64,000 nucleotides of DNA from Nemophila menziesii (GCA_029959085.1 JARWIR010000018.1:4898001-4962000), one strand, 5' to 3'; shown: positions 23,218-35,565, counted from the first letter of the stretch. Notes: generated by a model not told the origin, from the sequence alone. A program made the numbers and translations.

Positions 23218-25047
23218 TCACGGACCATCAAGATTCTCAATGGATTCATCAAGAAGCCTTCTTCGTTTTCTAGCCATAGGATTAACTTTATCAACATGAA
23301 CAGTAGGAGGAACATGAACAGTAGCAGAACCAGAAGGAGGAACATGAACGGAAGCAGAACCAGTAGGAGTAGGAGGAACTACAGAAGTGGTAGGGCCGAC
23401 ATTGAGATCGAACGGGGGTAGACCTTCGGCTAAGCGTTCATCATTAAACCATGTAATCATCCGATCAACATCCTCTAGGGTAAAAGCACGAGGAGTAGAA
23501 GTCACGCGAGGAGTAGAACTAGCAGAATCAGATGCCATCAAACTACTAGCTGCTGGAATTAAGCTTTCTCGGCCTTTGCTAACCAAATAATCATTTATCA
23601 TATTCATTACACCTTCCAAATTCTGAAGCATATGAGGAGGAATCTGAGTCTCGGTGGATCTCGTCCTCTTGTCCCTCGAAATAGGGCCCACACCCGCCAC
23701 CCAACTCCGAGAAGTATTACCCATGACTTTATTAGCAGCCACAATCACCTGATCCACCATCTCCTTTTGGCTCAACTCCGGGACAGTATTTGAGGCTTCA
23801 ACGGATCCGGATCCGGACAGTGAACTCTTAGTAATCATGGTGTGCATCTGATCTCTCAACACATCCTATTACATACCATATCAAACATTATTAATAAGTT
23901 AAAATGCTTAAAATGTTAACAATAAATGTATCATAAACTTACATGACTATCCCTATAACTGTCGGTCCTCCATACATTCTTAATCTTGTCATAACCAACC
24001 CTCTTAAAAAAATTCGCCATCTGTGGAAGGGGTATCCTCTCCTCCTCTCCATCTACCGCATCCTCTTCATCTGATAGTTCCTCGTATCCCTCCTATTTGA
24101 GTTATTACAAATATATTAAATTTTTATTTCGTAACAAAAATTAACATATAAAATATAATAGTAGTATACCGCGAATAAATCCGATCTTTGCTGCGAATAA
24201 TTCTTCGACCCTGTCCCACTTGGGTTTTTTTGTTGGGCCCGATTATTCCTATTGGCAGCCGCCTGCTTCTGTATTTTATAAATTATTATAACTTTAAGAT
24301 CCATAGTAAATACTTAAGAAAATCATACAAGCTTTTAATGTAAAGAAACATTACCAAAGCTTCTGGAGTGCCCCATAGCTCACAGGCTAAGTCCCAATGC
24401 TCATCAGACACGTCGTCTGGTTTGAGATTTTTTAAGTAGTACTTCGCCTTACAGCGGTGCTTATACTCTTTGTAGCGACCGGCACACGACTTATTCAACA
24501 TTTCCAAAATATTGTTCCAGTCATCTTTCATCTTCCACTCTTCAATCCGAAAAAAATCCTAACATTAAATACATACATATCACAAGTAAATAATTATAAT
24601 TAATGCAGATAAGAAAAGATAATTATTCTTACTCCCAAACGATCAATCACTTTTTGACTCATATGTGCTGGTACAAGAGCCCACGATTTATAACACGGCG
24701 GGATCTTCTCTCGTACGGTTAACCCAATAACACGCGGGACATGTTTTCCGTGTTGAGTGATTGGGTTCCATGTTTCGTCAATGGCACAAAACTCAACTGG
24801 AAGCTTACCCTGTAACTTATTCATCTCTCGATGAGTAGATTGCAAGATTGCTTTACCTCTCGGCTTACGAGGTTTTTTGGCTGTTTGTTTACAAATAATA
24901 ATTAAGTTGTAATAAAATATATACGAAATTAATTTATGAGTTTTGAGTACCTGGACCATTGCATCCGGTAAACGCGTTGTTATTTGAACGCGGTGGATCG
25001 TTATTATTACCATCTCCGTTGTGATTACGTGACATAGTATCGGCCAT
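23218..25047 (-). CDS. CACTA second protein, Transposase_24 (Ptta/En/Spm) family, 6 exons, about 481 aa
   Basis: Exons by GT-AG sites that keep the frame: 25047-24951, 24880-24633, 24558-24355, 24268-24170, 24092-23943, 23865-23218. Product: an Asn-rich start; a basic stretch (KKPRKPRGK, about 34-42); a region with IDETWNPIT and REKIPPCYKSW; DFFRIEEW followed by CAGRYKEYKHRCK and VSDEHWDLACELW (about 116-180); then NRNNRAQQKNPSGTGSKNY, the conserved NK-NR...GSK motif of plant En/Spm-type proteins. The C-terminus has a Ser/Pro/Val repeat (VHVPP) and ends with a nuclear-signal-like RKRRR at about 465-469. Probably the DNA-binding partner of the transposase, binding subterminal repeats as TNPA does; this role is inferred. 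The ATG follows directly on an AACAG acceptor, so a 5' UTR intron is likely. Confidence 0.85.
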
Positions 25048-26374
25048 CTGTTAGCAATTAGATATTAGTCCAAATGTGCTTCTTCCTGAATCAGTCTCAA
25101 ATGGTTCACAAGTACCTTAGTTTATTTACACCTGTATACTATACTTAAGGGAATCACATCACATTAAGTAAACAATATACAATTGAATAAATGTGAGGAA
25201 GAGTACAAATGTGATAGATAATATTTTTATTCATTTTAATGTTATATAACACAATTTGACAATCCAGCAACTGTTGCAATTAAATCTAAAAAAACACCTT
25301 AAAGTACCTGGTGCTTCAGATGAATCAACTACCAGAACTTTGCTTCTTTGAATAATTTACCAAATCCTACAATAAAATACAAGACAGCTATTAAATCAGC
25401 AAAAAACAAATCACCCCTGTAATATATCAGTGGTCCTGTAATAATACAAAGTGTAATAATATAAGAACTACAGTGCAATTAATTGTAAAAAAATTCAGGA
25501 GAGAGCAAATGAGGGGTGAGTTGGAAGAGATAGGATCCAACAAATACTTCAATAAAGTAGGACTATTCGTTTGTCAAAAAATCTAAACATAAAGGATAAA
25601 AGGTTTACTTTTGCAAGATTAAAGACTAAACTTTCAAAATATAAATATAAAAAGTGCCGAATCTGTTATATCCTTTTCAATTACATAGTTACTTTATCTT
25701 TATTGTTGGTTTTCATTATTCAATAGGCTTTTATATGGTGTAGACAAATGAGTGTAAATAACCTATTATATCAACCGAATGTGTTTCTCTTTATCATTAT
25801 TCTGTATCCTAATTCATAAACCTATCTTTAATTCGAATCAAAATTAAATAGTATAAACAATATTAAAAATAAATTACTTAGACTGTAATAGGAGAGACGG
25901 CCGGGGCTTGGCGGAGTCGGCAGGCTCTCAGCGGACGCGGCAGGTGCTCAGCAGAGGCGGCAGAAGACAGCCAGCGAGTAGTGAAGGAGATATTGGTGGC
26001 GAATGGTTTTGGGGATAGAGATGGAGTGCGGTGAGGTTTTGAGGGTGTGGGGTTTTAATGATACAAGACTAAGTATAATGGCGAAATAAAAATGCGGGAA
26101 ATTGACCCGCTTTTTTCCCTAAAATATTTTGCTTAAAAAATTAAGCTCTTAGAATATAAAATTAAACAAATTTTTTTGTTTAAATTATAGAATTACTTAA
26201 AAAAATGTTTTTTTAAATATAAAATCACCCAAAAAATTTACCTGCTATATAATAGACACTAACACAAACACAAATCACATAACACCAAATTAAATACGAA
26301 AAACAAAATCAAAGAAGATTAATTGTAATCATCGTCGCTTTCGGGGTTATAAATTCAATTACAAAAACACAAAA
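25048..26374. other. Region between the two CACTA genes
   Basis: AT-rich, no open frame of note. A GC-rich patch at about 25890-26040 contrasts sharply with its surroundings and holds a 20-bp tandem repeat (GCGGAGTCGGCAGGCTCTCA at 25911, a variant at 25931, a partial at 25951). Read on the minus strand it could be the first untranslated exon of the downstream gene. Confidence 0.5.
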
Positions 26375-29300
26375 CTAATCTGTCTCGTAACCTTCCGGGG
26401 ATATGAATTCATCGTCGCTGTCGATATATATCGGTTGTTCCACCAATTCATCCCCGTACTCATCCAATGTGTCGTCTGGAATTTCATCATCATCTTCAAT
26501 CACTTGATCGTACCCCAACTCTTTAGGATCAATTTCAGTGCCTTCTCCTGTACTCAAACGTAATTGCCCCCCATTTGTGTCATCAACTAAAGGAATGGTG
26601 ATAGGTGTTACTGATTCAGCACCCCACAAATCGGGACTCCATCCGTGTTGGTCATTTACCTCCCATACCACTTTCCACCCCTTTTGTGACTTTCTTGTAT
26701 TTATTTCATCGATATAAAAGACCTTTTTTGCCTGGGTGGCAAGAATATAAGGCCAGTCACTCCAGCAAAAAGAAGTTGTGTTGATCATGGTTGCTCCGTG
26801 TTCCGACCTCCTCTTTTTAGCTTTCGCGTCGGTGTTATACCATTTACACTCAAACAACACAACTGAACAATCATTACTAAACATGACCTTCAAAATTTTG
26901 ACTAGTTCACCGTAATAAGAAACACCATCGGTGATTGTACAAACCCCGTAATCTTGAGTCACTCTCTTTTCTCCTTTTACACGAGTTACCCATTTGACAC
27001 CGTTTACAACGCATGACTCAAATCGATGGACTGCACCATGGGACATGTTGGCCAATGAAATAAGTTCATCGGTAACCCGTGGATCTCCGGCTATACGCAT
27101 TGAATAAACCTACCAACAAAAACATTTAACATCAAAATATAATGTAAAATAGTATAAGATAATTAGAAATAGAAAAGTGATATATATACCTTCTCTGAGA
27201 ACCATTCACAAAACTTTTCCCGGTGAGTTTTTTCTTGGTTAGTGACTGGAAGTGAAGACTTATGTTCACTGTACATAAGTGTTAGCATTAAATATATATA
27301 CACTTAATTGTATTAATACATAACCACAATGTTACTTACATCATATATTGTTCGATCTCATCGCAGTTGTGGAGGATGTACCAATCAATTCTCTCCTTTT
27401 CTTTGTGTGGAAGGTTACAAAACTCTGTTTTACCTATTGATCGACACTGACTATTAAACACTGAAATTTGTTTGGGTTCCGTAAGCGCATCCCCGTATCT
27501 ACCAGGTTTATTGAATTTGGTGCTTTCTTCTTGTAAATATCGCGATATAAAAGTCAATGTCTCCTCTACAACGTATCCCTCGGCAATTGAACCCTCGGGC
27601 CTGGCCGGATTCCGAATATATTCTTTTAATTTCTTCAAGTACCTCTCAAACGGGTACATCCAACGCATTTGAACCGGACCTCCTAATTGTGCTTCCTCGT
27701 ATAAATGTATGACTAGATGAACCATAATGTCAAAAAATGCTGGAGGAAACATCATTTCAAGCTTGCACATAAGCACCACCACTTCAGCTTTTCCTCTTTC
27801 CAATTCTCGCATACTTAGATTCTTTTTACAAACATTCCTGAAAACGTTGCACAACCCAATTATTGGACCGCTCACCGATTTATCGTCGATAAGCCCGGGT
27901 ATACTAGCCACGAAAAGAAACTGCATCATAATGTGACAATCATGGGATTTCATACCAATTATCTTTCCCAAATCACTGTGAACGTTATTTCTCAAACTTG
28001 ACGCAAACCCATCTGGAAACTTCTGCGCTTTCAACCAATCGAGAAACATACGTCGCTTGTCCTGTTTCATCGCATACTTTGCACAAGGTAGAATCAATTT
28101 ACCTCGTTCCTCGAATAACCACAACTCCTGTCTGATGCCCATATTTTCTAGATCCTTTCTCGCTTTCACATTATCTTTGTTTATTTTTCCATCTAGTCCA
28201 ACCACAGTACCAAGTAGACTATCACACACATTCTTTTCACAATGCATAACGTCAATGTTATGTTTCAACAAGTTTTCAGACCAATAAGGTAAACGATAAA
28301 AAATACTCTTTTTCTTCCAGTTAAATTCTTGAGGACCTGTTTGCTTTTTCGCCTTTCCACCAAAGTCCTTGTGTTTACCGGGAAACACAATAGGCAATCC
28401 ATCTAACTGTGTCTGAATATTGGCGGGACTATATTTTCTTGGCGGGGCCCTATTCTCAACTTTCTTGTACGTTGTATTATCCTTTCTAAACCGATGACGA
28501 ATAGGTAACCACCGTCTGTGATCAAAATACACAATACCTTTACTCACCCGCAAAGACGGCGTAGAATCCATGCATTCGGGGCAAGCTTTGTAACCTTGGC
28601 CCGACCATCCTGAGGTGTATGACCTAGCTGGGTAATCATTAATCGTGAACAGTAAACAAACCTTCATTACAAATTCTTCTTTCTTATGAGCATCATACGT
28701 AAGGATCCCTGTGTCCCACAACATTTCCAACTCATCAATAATAGGACGGAGAAAGACATCCATATCTTTACCTGGTGAACGCGGACCTGGAATCAACAAA
28801 GTAAGCATAAAAGTGGATTCCTTCATGCATAACCACGGTGGCAAATTGTAGACTGTCATTATAACTGGCCACATGCTATACGAGTTGTTTTGCATGGAGA
28901 ACGGACAAAATCCATCGATACCCAAACCTAATCGTACATTACGAGGTTCACTAGCAAATTCAGGATGCCGCTCATCAAACTTTTTCCAACTAATACCATC
29001 AACTGGATGACGTAGAACATCGTCGTCTGTACTCTGTCCTGTATGGTGCCAAATCATGTCTTTGGCGGTGTGCCTCGAAGCAAACATTCTCTGCAACCTT
29101 GGCGCAATAGGAAAATAACGCAGTTTCTTATGTGGAACTTTCTTCCCCTTCTTCGGATCCCACCTAGATTCACCACATATTGGGCATTTTTCGAGTTTTT
29201 GATTCTCTTTGTAATACAAAATACAATCATTCAAACACACATCGATCGTAATGTATCCCATACCCAAACTTTTTAGCTTTTTGTTACACTCCTCGTACGA

Positions 29301-29855
29301 AGAAGGCAAAGAATGGCCTTTAGGTAGAACATGACACAACAATTGAAGAAGTTCAGTGAAAGAGGTGTTTGTCCACTTGTTCTTGACCTTGATGTGCATC
29401 AACTTAGCAATAAAATTCAACGAACTCGTATCTGTGTAACCAGGGTATAACTCAGTTTCCATTTCTTTAAACAAAGCGTCAAAACAACCACGATTTGTAC
29501 TTTGATTATTCTCATCATCCATCTCGATATTAATACTCGGTCTCAAATCATCTATAACGTCAATCATTTCGTCATCTACGATTCGAGTAGAGGTATTCAC
29601 GGGGATCTGTTCTATTTCACCATGTTTTGTCCATACCTCATATGTGGACAAAAACCCGTTATTTAAAATATCGGCTTGTACACTAGCTATATCTTTTTTC
29701 CGATTATTTAAACATGTTTTACACGGGCAAAAAATTCGACCTGTTTTATCCATGTGATTTTCCGCAAATGCAATAAAAGCTCTCACACCCAACACAAATT
29801 CTCGAGTATAACAATTGCCTGATTTAATCCAAGCTCTCTTATTGACCGGATTCAT
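26375..29855 (-). CDS. TNP2: CACTA transposase, TNP2 type, 3 exons, about 1,109 aa
   Basis: Exons 29855-27340, 27268-27190 and 27109-26375 join in frame by GT-AG sites. Domain order is typical: a transposase-associated N-terminus with CPCKTC (43-48); a zinc-ribbon-like CPIC (224-227); the Transposase_21 RNase-H-like core; a DUF4218-like region (about 635-775, VVLMCKLEMMFPPAFFDIM and ERYLKKLKEYIRN); and in exon 3 a DUF4216-like region (VVLFECKWYN) with an acidic tail. Candidate catalytic acids lie in GLGIDGFCPF (D314), PGKDMDVFLRP (D366) and HNIDVMHCEKNV (E540); the assignment is by motif and not proven. It cuts the element at its CACTA ends and reinserts it with a 3-bp duplication. No stop or frameshift seen. 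Exon 1 alone would end in a TAA within its own splice donor. Confidence 0.92.
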
Positions 29856-29858
29856 TGC

Positions 29859-30562
29859 CTATATTAAAATTAAACTTATAGTTAGATTATAAGAAAAATC
29901 GAGAATTTAACGGATTTATAAAAATTAACCGATATCTAAATATAACACATTAATACGAGATAATAACTAGGGCCGACCCAAGCATCTAGGGTACCTAAAA
30001 CGAACATATATAAATAATTTCATGATTTATATAAATAATCATATATAAATATTTCATAATAAAATTTACAAAATAAGTATTTATTAAAAAATTTGTGATA
30101 AACAATTATATAATCATATATAAATATTTCATAATAAAATTTACAAAATAAGTATTTATTAAAAAAATTGTGATAATATGTCTAAACAATTATATAAAAA
30201 ACTTATGAATAAATTTTTTAATCATAAATCATATATAATTTCATGATAAATAATTTTATGATAATCACATATAAATATTTCATAATAAAATTTACAAAAT
30301 AAGTATTTATTAAAAAATTATGATTATATGTCTAAACAATTATATAAAAAAACTTATGAATAAATTTTTAATCATAAACCATATATAATTTTTTTTGTTC
30401 GACATATATAGTACATAAAAATTAAATATATTTAATTAATTATATAAAAAATAAAGTAGTATTATACCTTTATGATCTCCAAACGAAACAGAAACTATTT
30501 TCTTCAAAAGTTTATGACCTTTTTGTTTTTTGTGTTCAACCGTAACGTACGTTGTTTATATA
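29859..30562 (-). promoter_or_regulatory. Candidate transposase promoter and 5' UTR intron
   Basis: On the minus strand TATATAAA lies at 30562-30555. A donor-like AAAG|GTATAA at 30468/30467 and an acceptor TTTTAATATAG just before GCAATG at 29858 would remove about 610 bp of AT-rich leader. Predicted from sites only. Confidence 0.45.
30005..30395. repeat. AT-rich tandem repeat in the CACTA 5' region
   Basis: CATATATAAATATTTCATAAT followed by TTTACAAAATAAGTATTT occurs three times (from about 30040, 30115 and 30268). The second and third copies also share a longer tail with ATGTCTAAACAATTATATA. It lies in the proposed 5' UTR intron. Confidence 0.8.
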
Positions 30563-30691
30563 GGAAGTGTTATAGGACCTTTTCTTTTGATAGGAATTGG
30601 ATTCTCATATAAATCCTTCTTCTGATATGAATTGGGCTTGGAGGAAGCCTTATTGTGATAAGGCTTTGTTAAATATAAACGGAGAAAAAAA

Positions 30692-30765
30692 ATTGCACCA
30701 AACCAGTATTGAACTCGTGACCTCTTTGTAGAAAGTAAACAAGTTTACCACTCAGCCAATTATCG
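30692..30765 (-). pseudogene. tRNA-derived sequence (tRNA pseudogene or SINE-head remnant)
   Basis: On the minus strand TGGCTGAGTGGT (30758-30747) matches a tRNA A box, and AGTTCAATACT (30716-30706) a weakened B box 42 bases downstream, close to normal tRNA spacing. Flanks do not give a clean acceptor stem, so it is not called as a functional tRNA. Confidence 0.5.
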
Positions 30766-30789
30766 TATTGTGTTTAAATGGAAACAACT

Positions 30790-31080
30790 AAGGATCTTTA
30801 GCGACGAAATTAGGTTATTTGAGACAAAAATGTATAGTCTCTAAAGATTAACGTCAATAAAGACGACATTTATTTTAACTTAATTTAAATCAAAAATAAA
30901 TTTAAAAAAGTAGTCTCGAAAGATATTTATTGAGACGAAAACTTGTAGTCACTAAAGATATTGGTCTTTAAAGACGAAAATTTTCGTCTCTAAAGATCTG
31001 GGCCTTTTGTCGTCTCAAATGATCGATGTTTAGAGACGAAAAACGTGTCGTCTCTAATGATCTCGTCTCTAAAGATGCTA
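30790..31080. repeat. Right subterminal repeats
   Basis: At least six GAGACGA/TCGTCTC copies plus degenerate forms (AAAGACGA, GCGACGA), densest in the last 150 bp, where they alternate in orientation. Confidence 0.8.
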
Positions 31081-31093
31081 AATGTAGTAGTGT
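31063..31093 (-). repeat. CACTA terminal inverted repeat, 5' end of element
   Basis: Complement reads CACTACTACATTTAGCATCT, then runs into the TTTAGAGACGAG subterminal motif. Confidence 0.88.
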
Positions 31094-31096
31094 TCA
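31094..31096. other. Target-site duplication TTC, right
   Basis: TAGTG|TTCAATTACCC. Confidence 0.9.
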
Positions 31097-31154
31097 ATTA
31101 CCCATGCTCCTTTTCAAACCATTCTCAACAGCTGAGACCAAAACATCAAGCGCC

Positions 31155-31370
31155 TTACTTTTGCCCCCTCTTTGAGGGTATAAAAATCAACCTTTTAGCC
31201 AGCATACAGTTGTATGCATGGTAGCGAACATTAGAGTCGATCCTGATATCAGAAAAGTGAACAACGACGTCACCGCTGCCGTCACCACTATTATTTGGCT
31301 TGATGAAACCAAATCTTCTCCAATCGTCAAATCTTATGACAAACACACTCTCTCTTCTGCTATCCTCCAT
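31155..31370 (-). CDS. R copy of CSD-like gene, U6
   Basis: Intact, 61 bp right of the transposon. Has SGDVVVHF and RLIFIPSKRGQK. The CACTA element now separates it from its F partner by 8.5 kb. Confidence 0.58.
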   Translation of the reverse strand: MEDSRRESVFVIRFDDWRRFGFIKPNNSGDGSGDVVVHFSDIRIDSNVRYHAYNCMLAKRLIFIPSKRGQK

Positions 31371-33813
31371 CGTTTCAAAACCATAAACAAGAAGTGAAAA
31401 CAAATCTAAATCCTAAATTCAGTATTGAGTAAGGTTTCTTGTTTACTATTATGTATATATACTGAGAGACAGAGGATGCGTATAATGAATTGTTTGTATA
31501 GTGAAATGTTTGTAGGCAGGGTAGGTGACAATTTTAATATTTTTTAACATGCTTAGCTAAGAGTAATGTTGGCAAAACTAGGGGAGAGCAAAGACCAATT
31601 AAAAATCCAACCCGGTCTTTTTTAACCCTAAATATTTTTAACTTACCTAGAATTTAATTAATAATCAGAATTAAAATTAAAAAACCTAGTTCAAAGATTT
31701 GGACTTCGGGTAAAAAAGAAGAAGTTAATTCTCGGGTTCATCCCCAAGACCCGGTTCTTTAACAAAAAAAAAATATAAAACTCTCTCGAAATCTATCGTC
31801 CAATATCTATTACTCTTGTTCTTAATTTTATCCTCACTCCTCTCCCTCTCTCATCTCTAATGAAATCTAGCCTCTCAAATCTATTTATTTTTAAAGAATA
31901 CACCCTTTATATTCGGTCTTTTTTTATGTTTGGGATTTTATCATCATGGAGATAACTAAGTTGTCCATCGGTACATATAACCAACACAAGGTAATATTTG
32001 ATTTATCTTTTTATACCTTAATATATTCGATAATTTTATTGTTTATTTATTTATTCATCATACAAAAATGATGAACCAAACTGAAATTGCACGATTGCAA
32101 ATTTAAATATTTTTACGGAAATTTAATATATTGATTATTGCTTCTAAGTTAGAGTTTTTGGAATTTTTAATGTTTTTGTTTTTTGAAATAATTGCAAATC
32201 TTTAAGGTACCTACGATGATTTGATCAGTCTATATCTCTCTATGTTGTAGCTTAGTCAAATCAGGTAGTTTATGATTATATAAGTTAAAAAGTTACATAG
32301 TTTAGTATAGTTATTTTTTCAATTAGTCCTTGCATTATGCTGTTAGCCATATATACATTAGTGTTTCAAATGGTAGCAAATTACTATTTCATTATAGACT
32401 ATGATATTCAACATATTAAGAAATTACATCCAAAGACTTGGACCTAATGTATATAAAGGACACAATATATGCGTTAGTGTATAGGTGTGCGACAAAACTA
32501 TGCACTCTCTTCTGCTAATGCATCAAAGAAAGCTTGGTTCAAAAAAACTATCCTCCTGATACAAAAACCAAATATTCAACAATAATTTTAAAATCTTTGA
32601 TCTATAAATTATTAACATAATTTTTTTAGTAAACAAACTTTAATTGAGGTTAACATTACCTGGACTAATTTGATATGAAAAAAGTGTACAAGTCACATTT
32701 ATACACTTTAATTCCAAAGGTTTTCGAATAAGCATTCAATCAGATTGGACAACATAACACTAATAGCATTTCACATTATTAAACCAAGTAAATCTGCCTT
32801 TTTTTTAAGATTGAATAGCATAGTCTATAATGCAATAGTAATTTGCTACCATTCGAAACACTAATGTAAATCTGGCCAACAACATAACACAAGGACCAAT
32901 AAAAAAATTAACTATATTATGTATTTAAATCTTGAACTTGTATTACCATAAAATAAATGATTTGACTAAGCTACATTCTGCATAAAGAGATATAGAGTGA
33001 TAAAAACTTCATAGGTACCTTAAATATATGCAATTAATCTAAAAAACATTAAATTTTCCAAAAACTCGAAGTTAGAAACCTTAATCAATATATTAAATTT
33101 CCTTACAAATCTGTAAATATGTAAATTTGCAACTAATAAGCATTCACGATTTCATTTGTGCTCATCATTTTCTCTGATGAATAAATAACTAAATAAATAA
33201 ATAAATAATAAATTATCAAATATAACAAGGTATAAATAGAGAAATCAAATAGTACCTTGTGTTGGTTATATGCACCAATGGACAACGTAGTTATCTCCAT
33301 AATGGTGAAATCCCAAACATAAAAAAATACTTAATAGAAATATTGTATTATTTGAAAAATAAATAGATTGGAGAGGTTATATTTCTTTTAAGACGAGAGA
33401 GGGGAGATGAATGAGGATAAAATAAAGAACAAGAGTAATTAGATATTGGACGCTAGATTGGGGGAGTGTTTTTTATATATATTTTGTTACAGTTGGTTGA
33501 ACCCGAGAATTAACTTCTTCTTTTTTACCCAATGGAAAAATATTTGGGCTATATTATTCCAATTTTAGTCCGGATATTAATTAAATTCAAGGTGGGTTAA
33601 AAATTTTTAGGGTTCGACAAGATTAGGTTGGATTTTTGAATGGTCTTTGCTCAAATTTAGTTTTGGGTATTATCCAACATTACTGTTAGCTAAGGTTGTT
33701 AAAAAAATATTTAAATTGTTATATTAGAAATAATGTTTTTGAAAAAATAACCATTGTGGGCTCAAGCCCACTTTAACTATTGTTTAAACAGCCAATTCAC
33801 CTACCCAGTCCAC

Positions 33814-34016
33814 AAACAATCGCACACTCTGTCCCTCACTATATATACATATAGTAATCATGAAACCTTACTACATACTCAATATAGGGTTTCGATTTGT
33901 TTTTATTTTTTGCTTAGGGTTTTTAAACAAGGGAGGATAGCAGAGCCGCCGTCCTGGGCAAGTGCAACAAGGGCGAGTGCACAAGACCCTTTCATTGTGA
34001 AAAAAAAAACCATTTT
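33814..34016 (+). pseudogene. L copy, U6
   Basis: Consensus, except CTTTCATTGTG near the end. Confidence 0.58.
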
Positions 34017-34997
34017 CAATTCCTAATCAATTTGTATGTTTTCTCTTAATTTACTAGATCTATCGTAATTATCATTATAAACAAAAAATAGTATACCTAT
34101 ATTTCAACATGTTATATTTTAAATATTATACGATTCGTCAAATCTTCAAGGTCGAGGTAATTTTTATTTTAATAATATATATTTAATTTTGTTTATATTA
34201 TATGATTAAGTATAATCCATATATTAATTTTATAATTTCTTAATTATTTAAATTATAATTATAAATCTTGCATTAGATGGTGGTAATTTTTTTCTTTTGT
34301 TTGTTGTAATTTTTTTTCAAGTTGTAAATACTTTTGTGGCAAACAATCATTAAGTTGTAAGTTGTCGTACTCTTTTTTCTTTTCTCAAAATATTGCAAGT
34401 TGCAATATAGATCTTACAAATTACATATGCTTGTAACAATTTTTGGAAAAAAAATGTTTACAATTTACAAATTGTATGCAAATAGAAATTACAATATGGT
34501 TTGTTTAAAATTTGAAAAAAAAGATGTTTTGATAATTTTTCATTTTTATAGAATTTTTTTATACAACATTTTTTTGTAAAAAGATTTTTTTTAATATGTC
34601 TGTAAGCCTGCAACATGTGAATCTGTCCTTGTTAATTGTTTTTTATATATATTAGAAGCATAGAATTCAAATTAGTATTTATTAAATATATTATTTATAT
34701 ATATATCAAAATAAAATTTTGCAGTAATTAAAAGATGAAGAATTTAAATAAAAATTGATTAGTTGATGTTAACAATTATTTTTGTTTAAAATTTATTAGG
34801 CTCGATTAGAGTGATGTAAGAATTTTTATACTTTACTATTCTAATCTAATATGCTAAAAAATATTTTATATATGTTATTTTATTGAATGTTAGAAATATT
34901 TTTATAGAGTTTATAATAATAAATTTAAGTAATTTTTTTTATATTATAACATTTTTTTGATACAAAGGCCCAATTTGAAATTTTTACCTCTTCTCTA

Positions 34998-35093
34998 ATA
35001 GCAGAAGAGAATTGGGTTGTCATTAGATTTGACGATTGGAGAGGATTTGGTTTCATCAAGCCAAATAATAGCGGTAACACGGCAACTGTATGA
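34998..35093 (+). pseudogene. T fragment, U6
   Basis: Consensus form with FIKPNN. Confidence 0.62.
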
Positions 35094-35325
35094 TGTCTAA
35101 AAACAACACACCAAAACACTAATACAATATTCTACTAAGACCGGGTTTATCTAGCTAAGTGTGTTAAAAAAATATTAAAATTGTCACCTACCCTGCTTGC
35201 AAGCAATTCATTATACGCACCCTCTGTCTCTCACTATATATACATAATAGTAAACAGGAAACCTTACTCAGTACTCAATTTAGGATTTAGATTTATTTTC
35301 ATTTCTTGCTTAGGGTTTTGAAACG

Positions 35326-35565
35326 ATGGAGGATAGCAGAAGAGAGAGTGGGTTTGTCATTAGATTTGACTATTGGAGAAGTTTTTGTTTGATCAAGCCA
35401 AATAATAGTGGTGACGGCAGCGGTGACGTCGTTGTTCAATTTGCTGATATCATAATCGACTGTAATGTTCGCTACCGTGCATACAACTCTATGATGGCCA
35501 ATAGGTTGAGTTTTATGCCCTCAAAGAGGGGGCCAAAAGTAAGTCTCTTGATGTTTTGGTCTTAG
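35326..35565 (+). CDS. F copy of CSD-like gene, U6
   Basis: Protein identical to the U1 and U3 copies although the units are 22-31 kb apart. Confidence 0.5.
   Translation: MEDSRRESGFVIRFDYWRSFCLIKPNNSGDGSGDVVVQFADIIIDCNVRYRAYNSMMANRLSFMPSKRGPKVSLLMFWS

Larger units (their letters stand above)
22552..31093 (-). mobile_element. Complete CACTA (En/Spm) DNA transposon, 8,542 bp
   Basis: Begins CACTACTACAG and ends TGTAGTAGTG, flanked by the 3-bp duplication TTC, the hallmark size for CACTA elements. Genes read on the minus strand, so the 5' end is at 31093. It contains a TNP2-type transposase and a second Transposase_24-type gene, both without disabling mutations that I can see, and CG-containing subterminal repeats at both ends. 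Ends, coding capacity and target duplication are all intact, which suggests a young and possibly autonomous copy. Confidence 0.95.
18078..31168. repeat. Tandem unit U5, interrupted by a CACTA element
   Basis: Removing the 8,542-bp transposon and one 3-bp target copy leaves 4,546 bp, a normal unit. Shares many private variants with U11: GGGTTCAAGCC at the start of L, AAGCGTGCAAC and TTTTACAGTAATT in the AT block, AAGCAAAATAATAG in T, CTAAGAACAACAC after T, and NNIGDG with PSNRG in F. Its palindrome runs about 22064-31561 with the element inside. Confidence 0.93.

Noticed and set aside
23212..23590. Plus-strand Ser/Arg-rich frames
   Set aside because: Antisense of the last exon of the Transposase_24-type gene; the composition comes from the complementary Pro/Ser/Val repeat.
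27472..29276. Several plus-strand frames of 66-77 codons within the transposase region
   Set aside because: Antisense shadows of the long TNP2 exon, with no family features.
30692..30765. Functional tRNA gene
   Set aside because: A and B boxes are present, but the B box is degenerate and no clean acceptor stem or terminator is seen.
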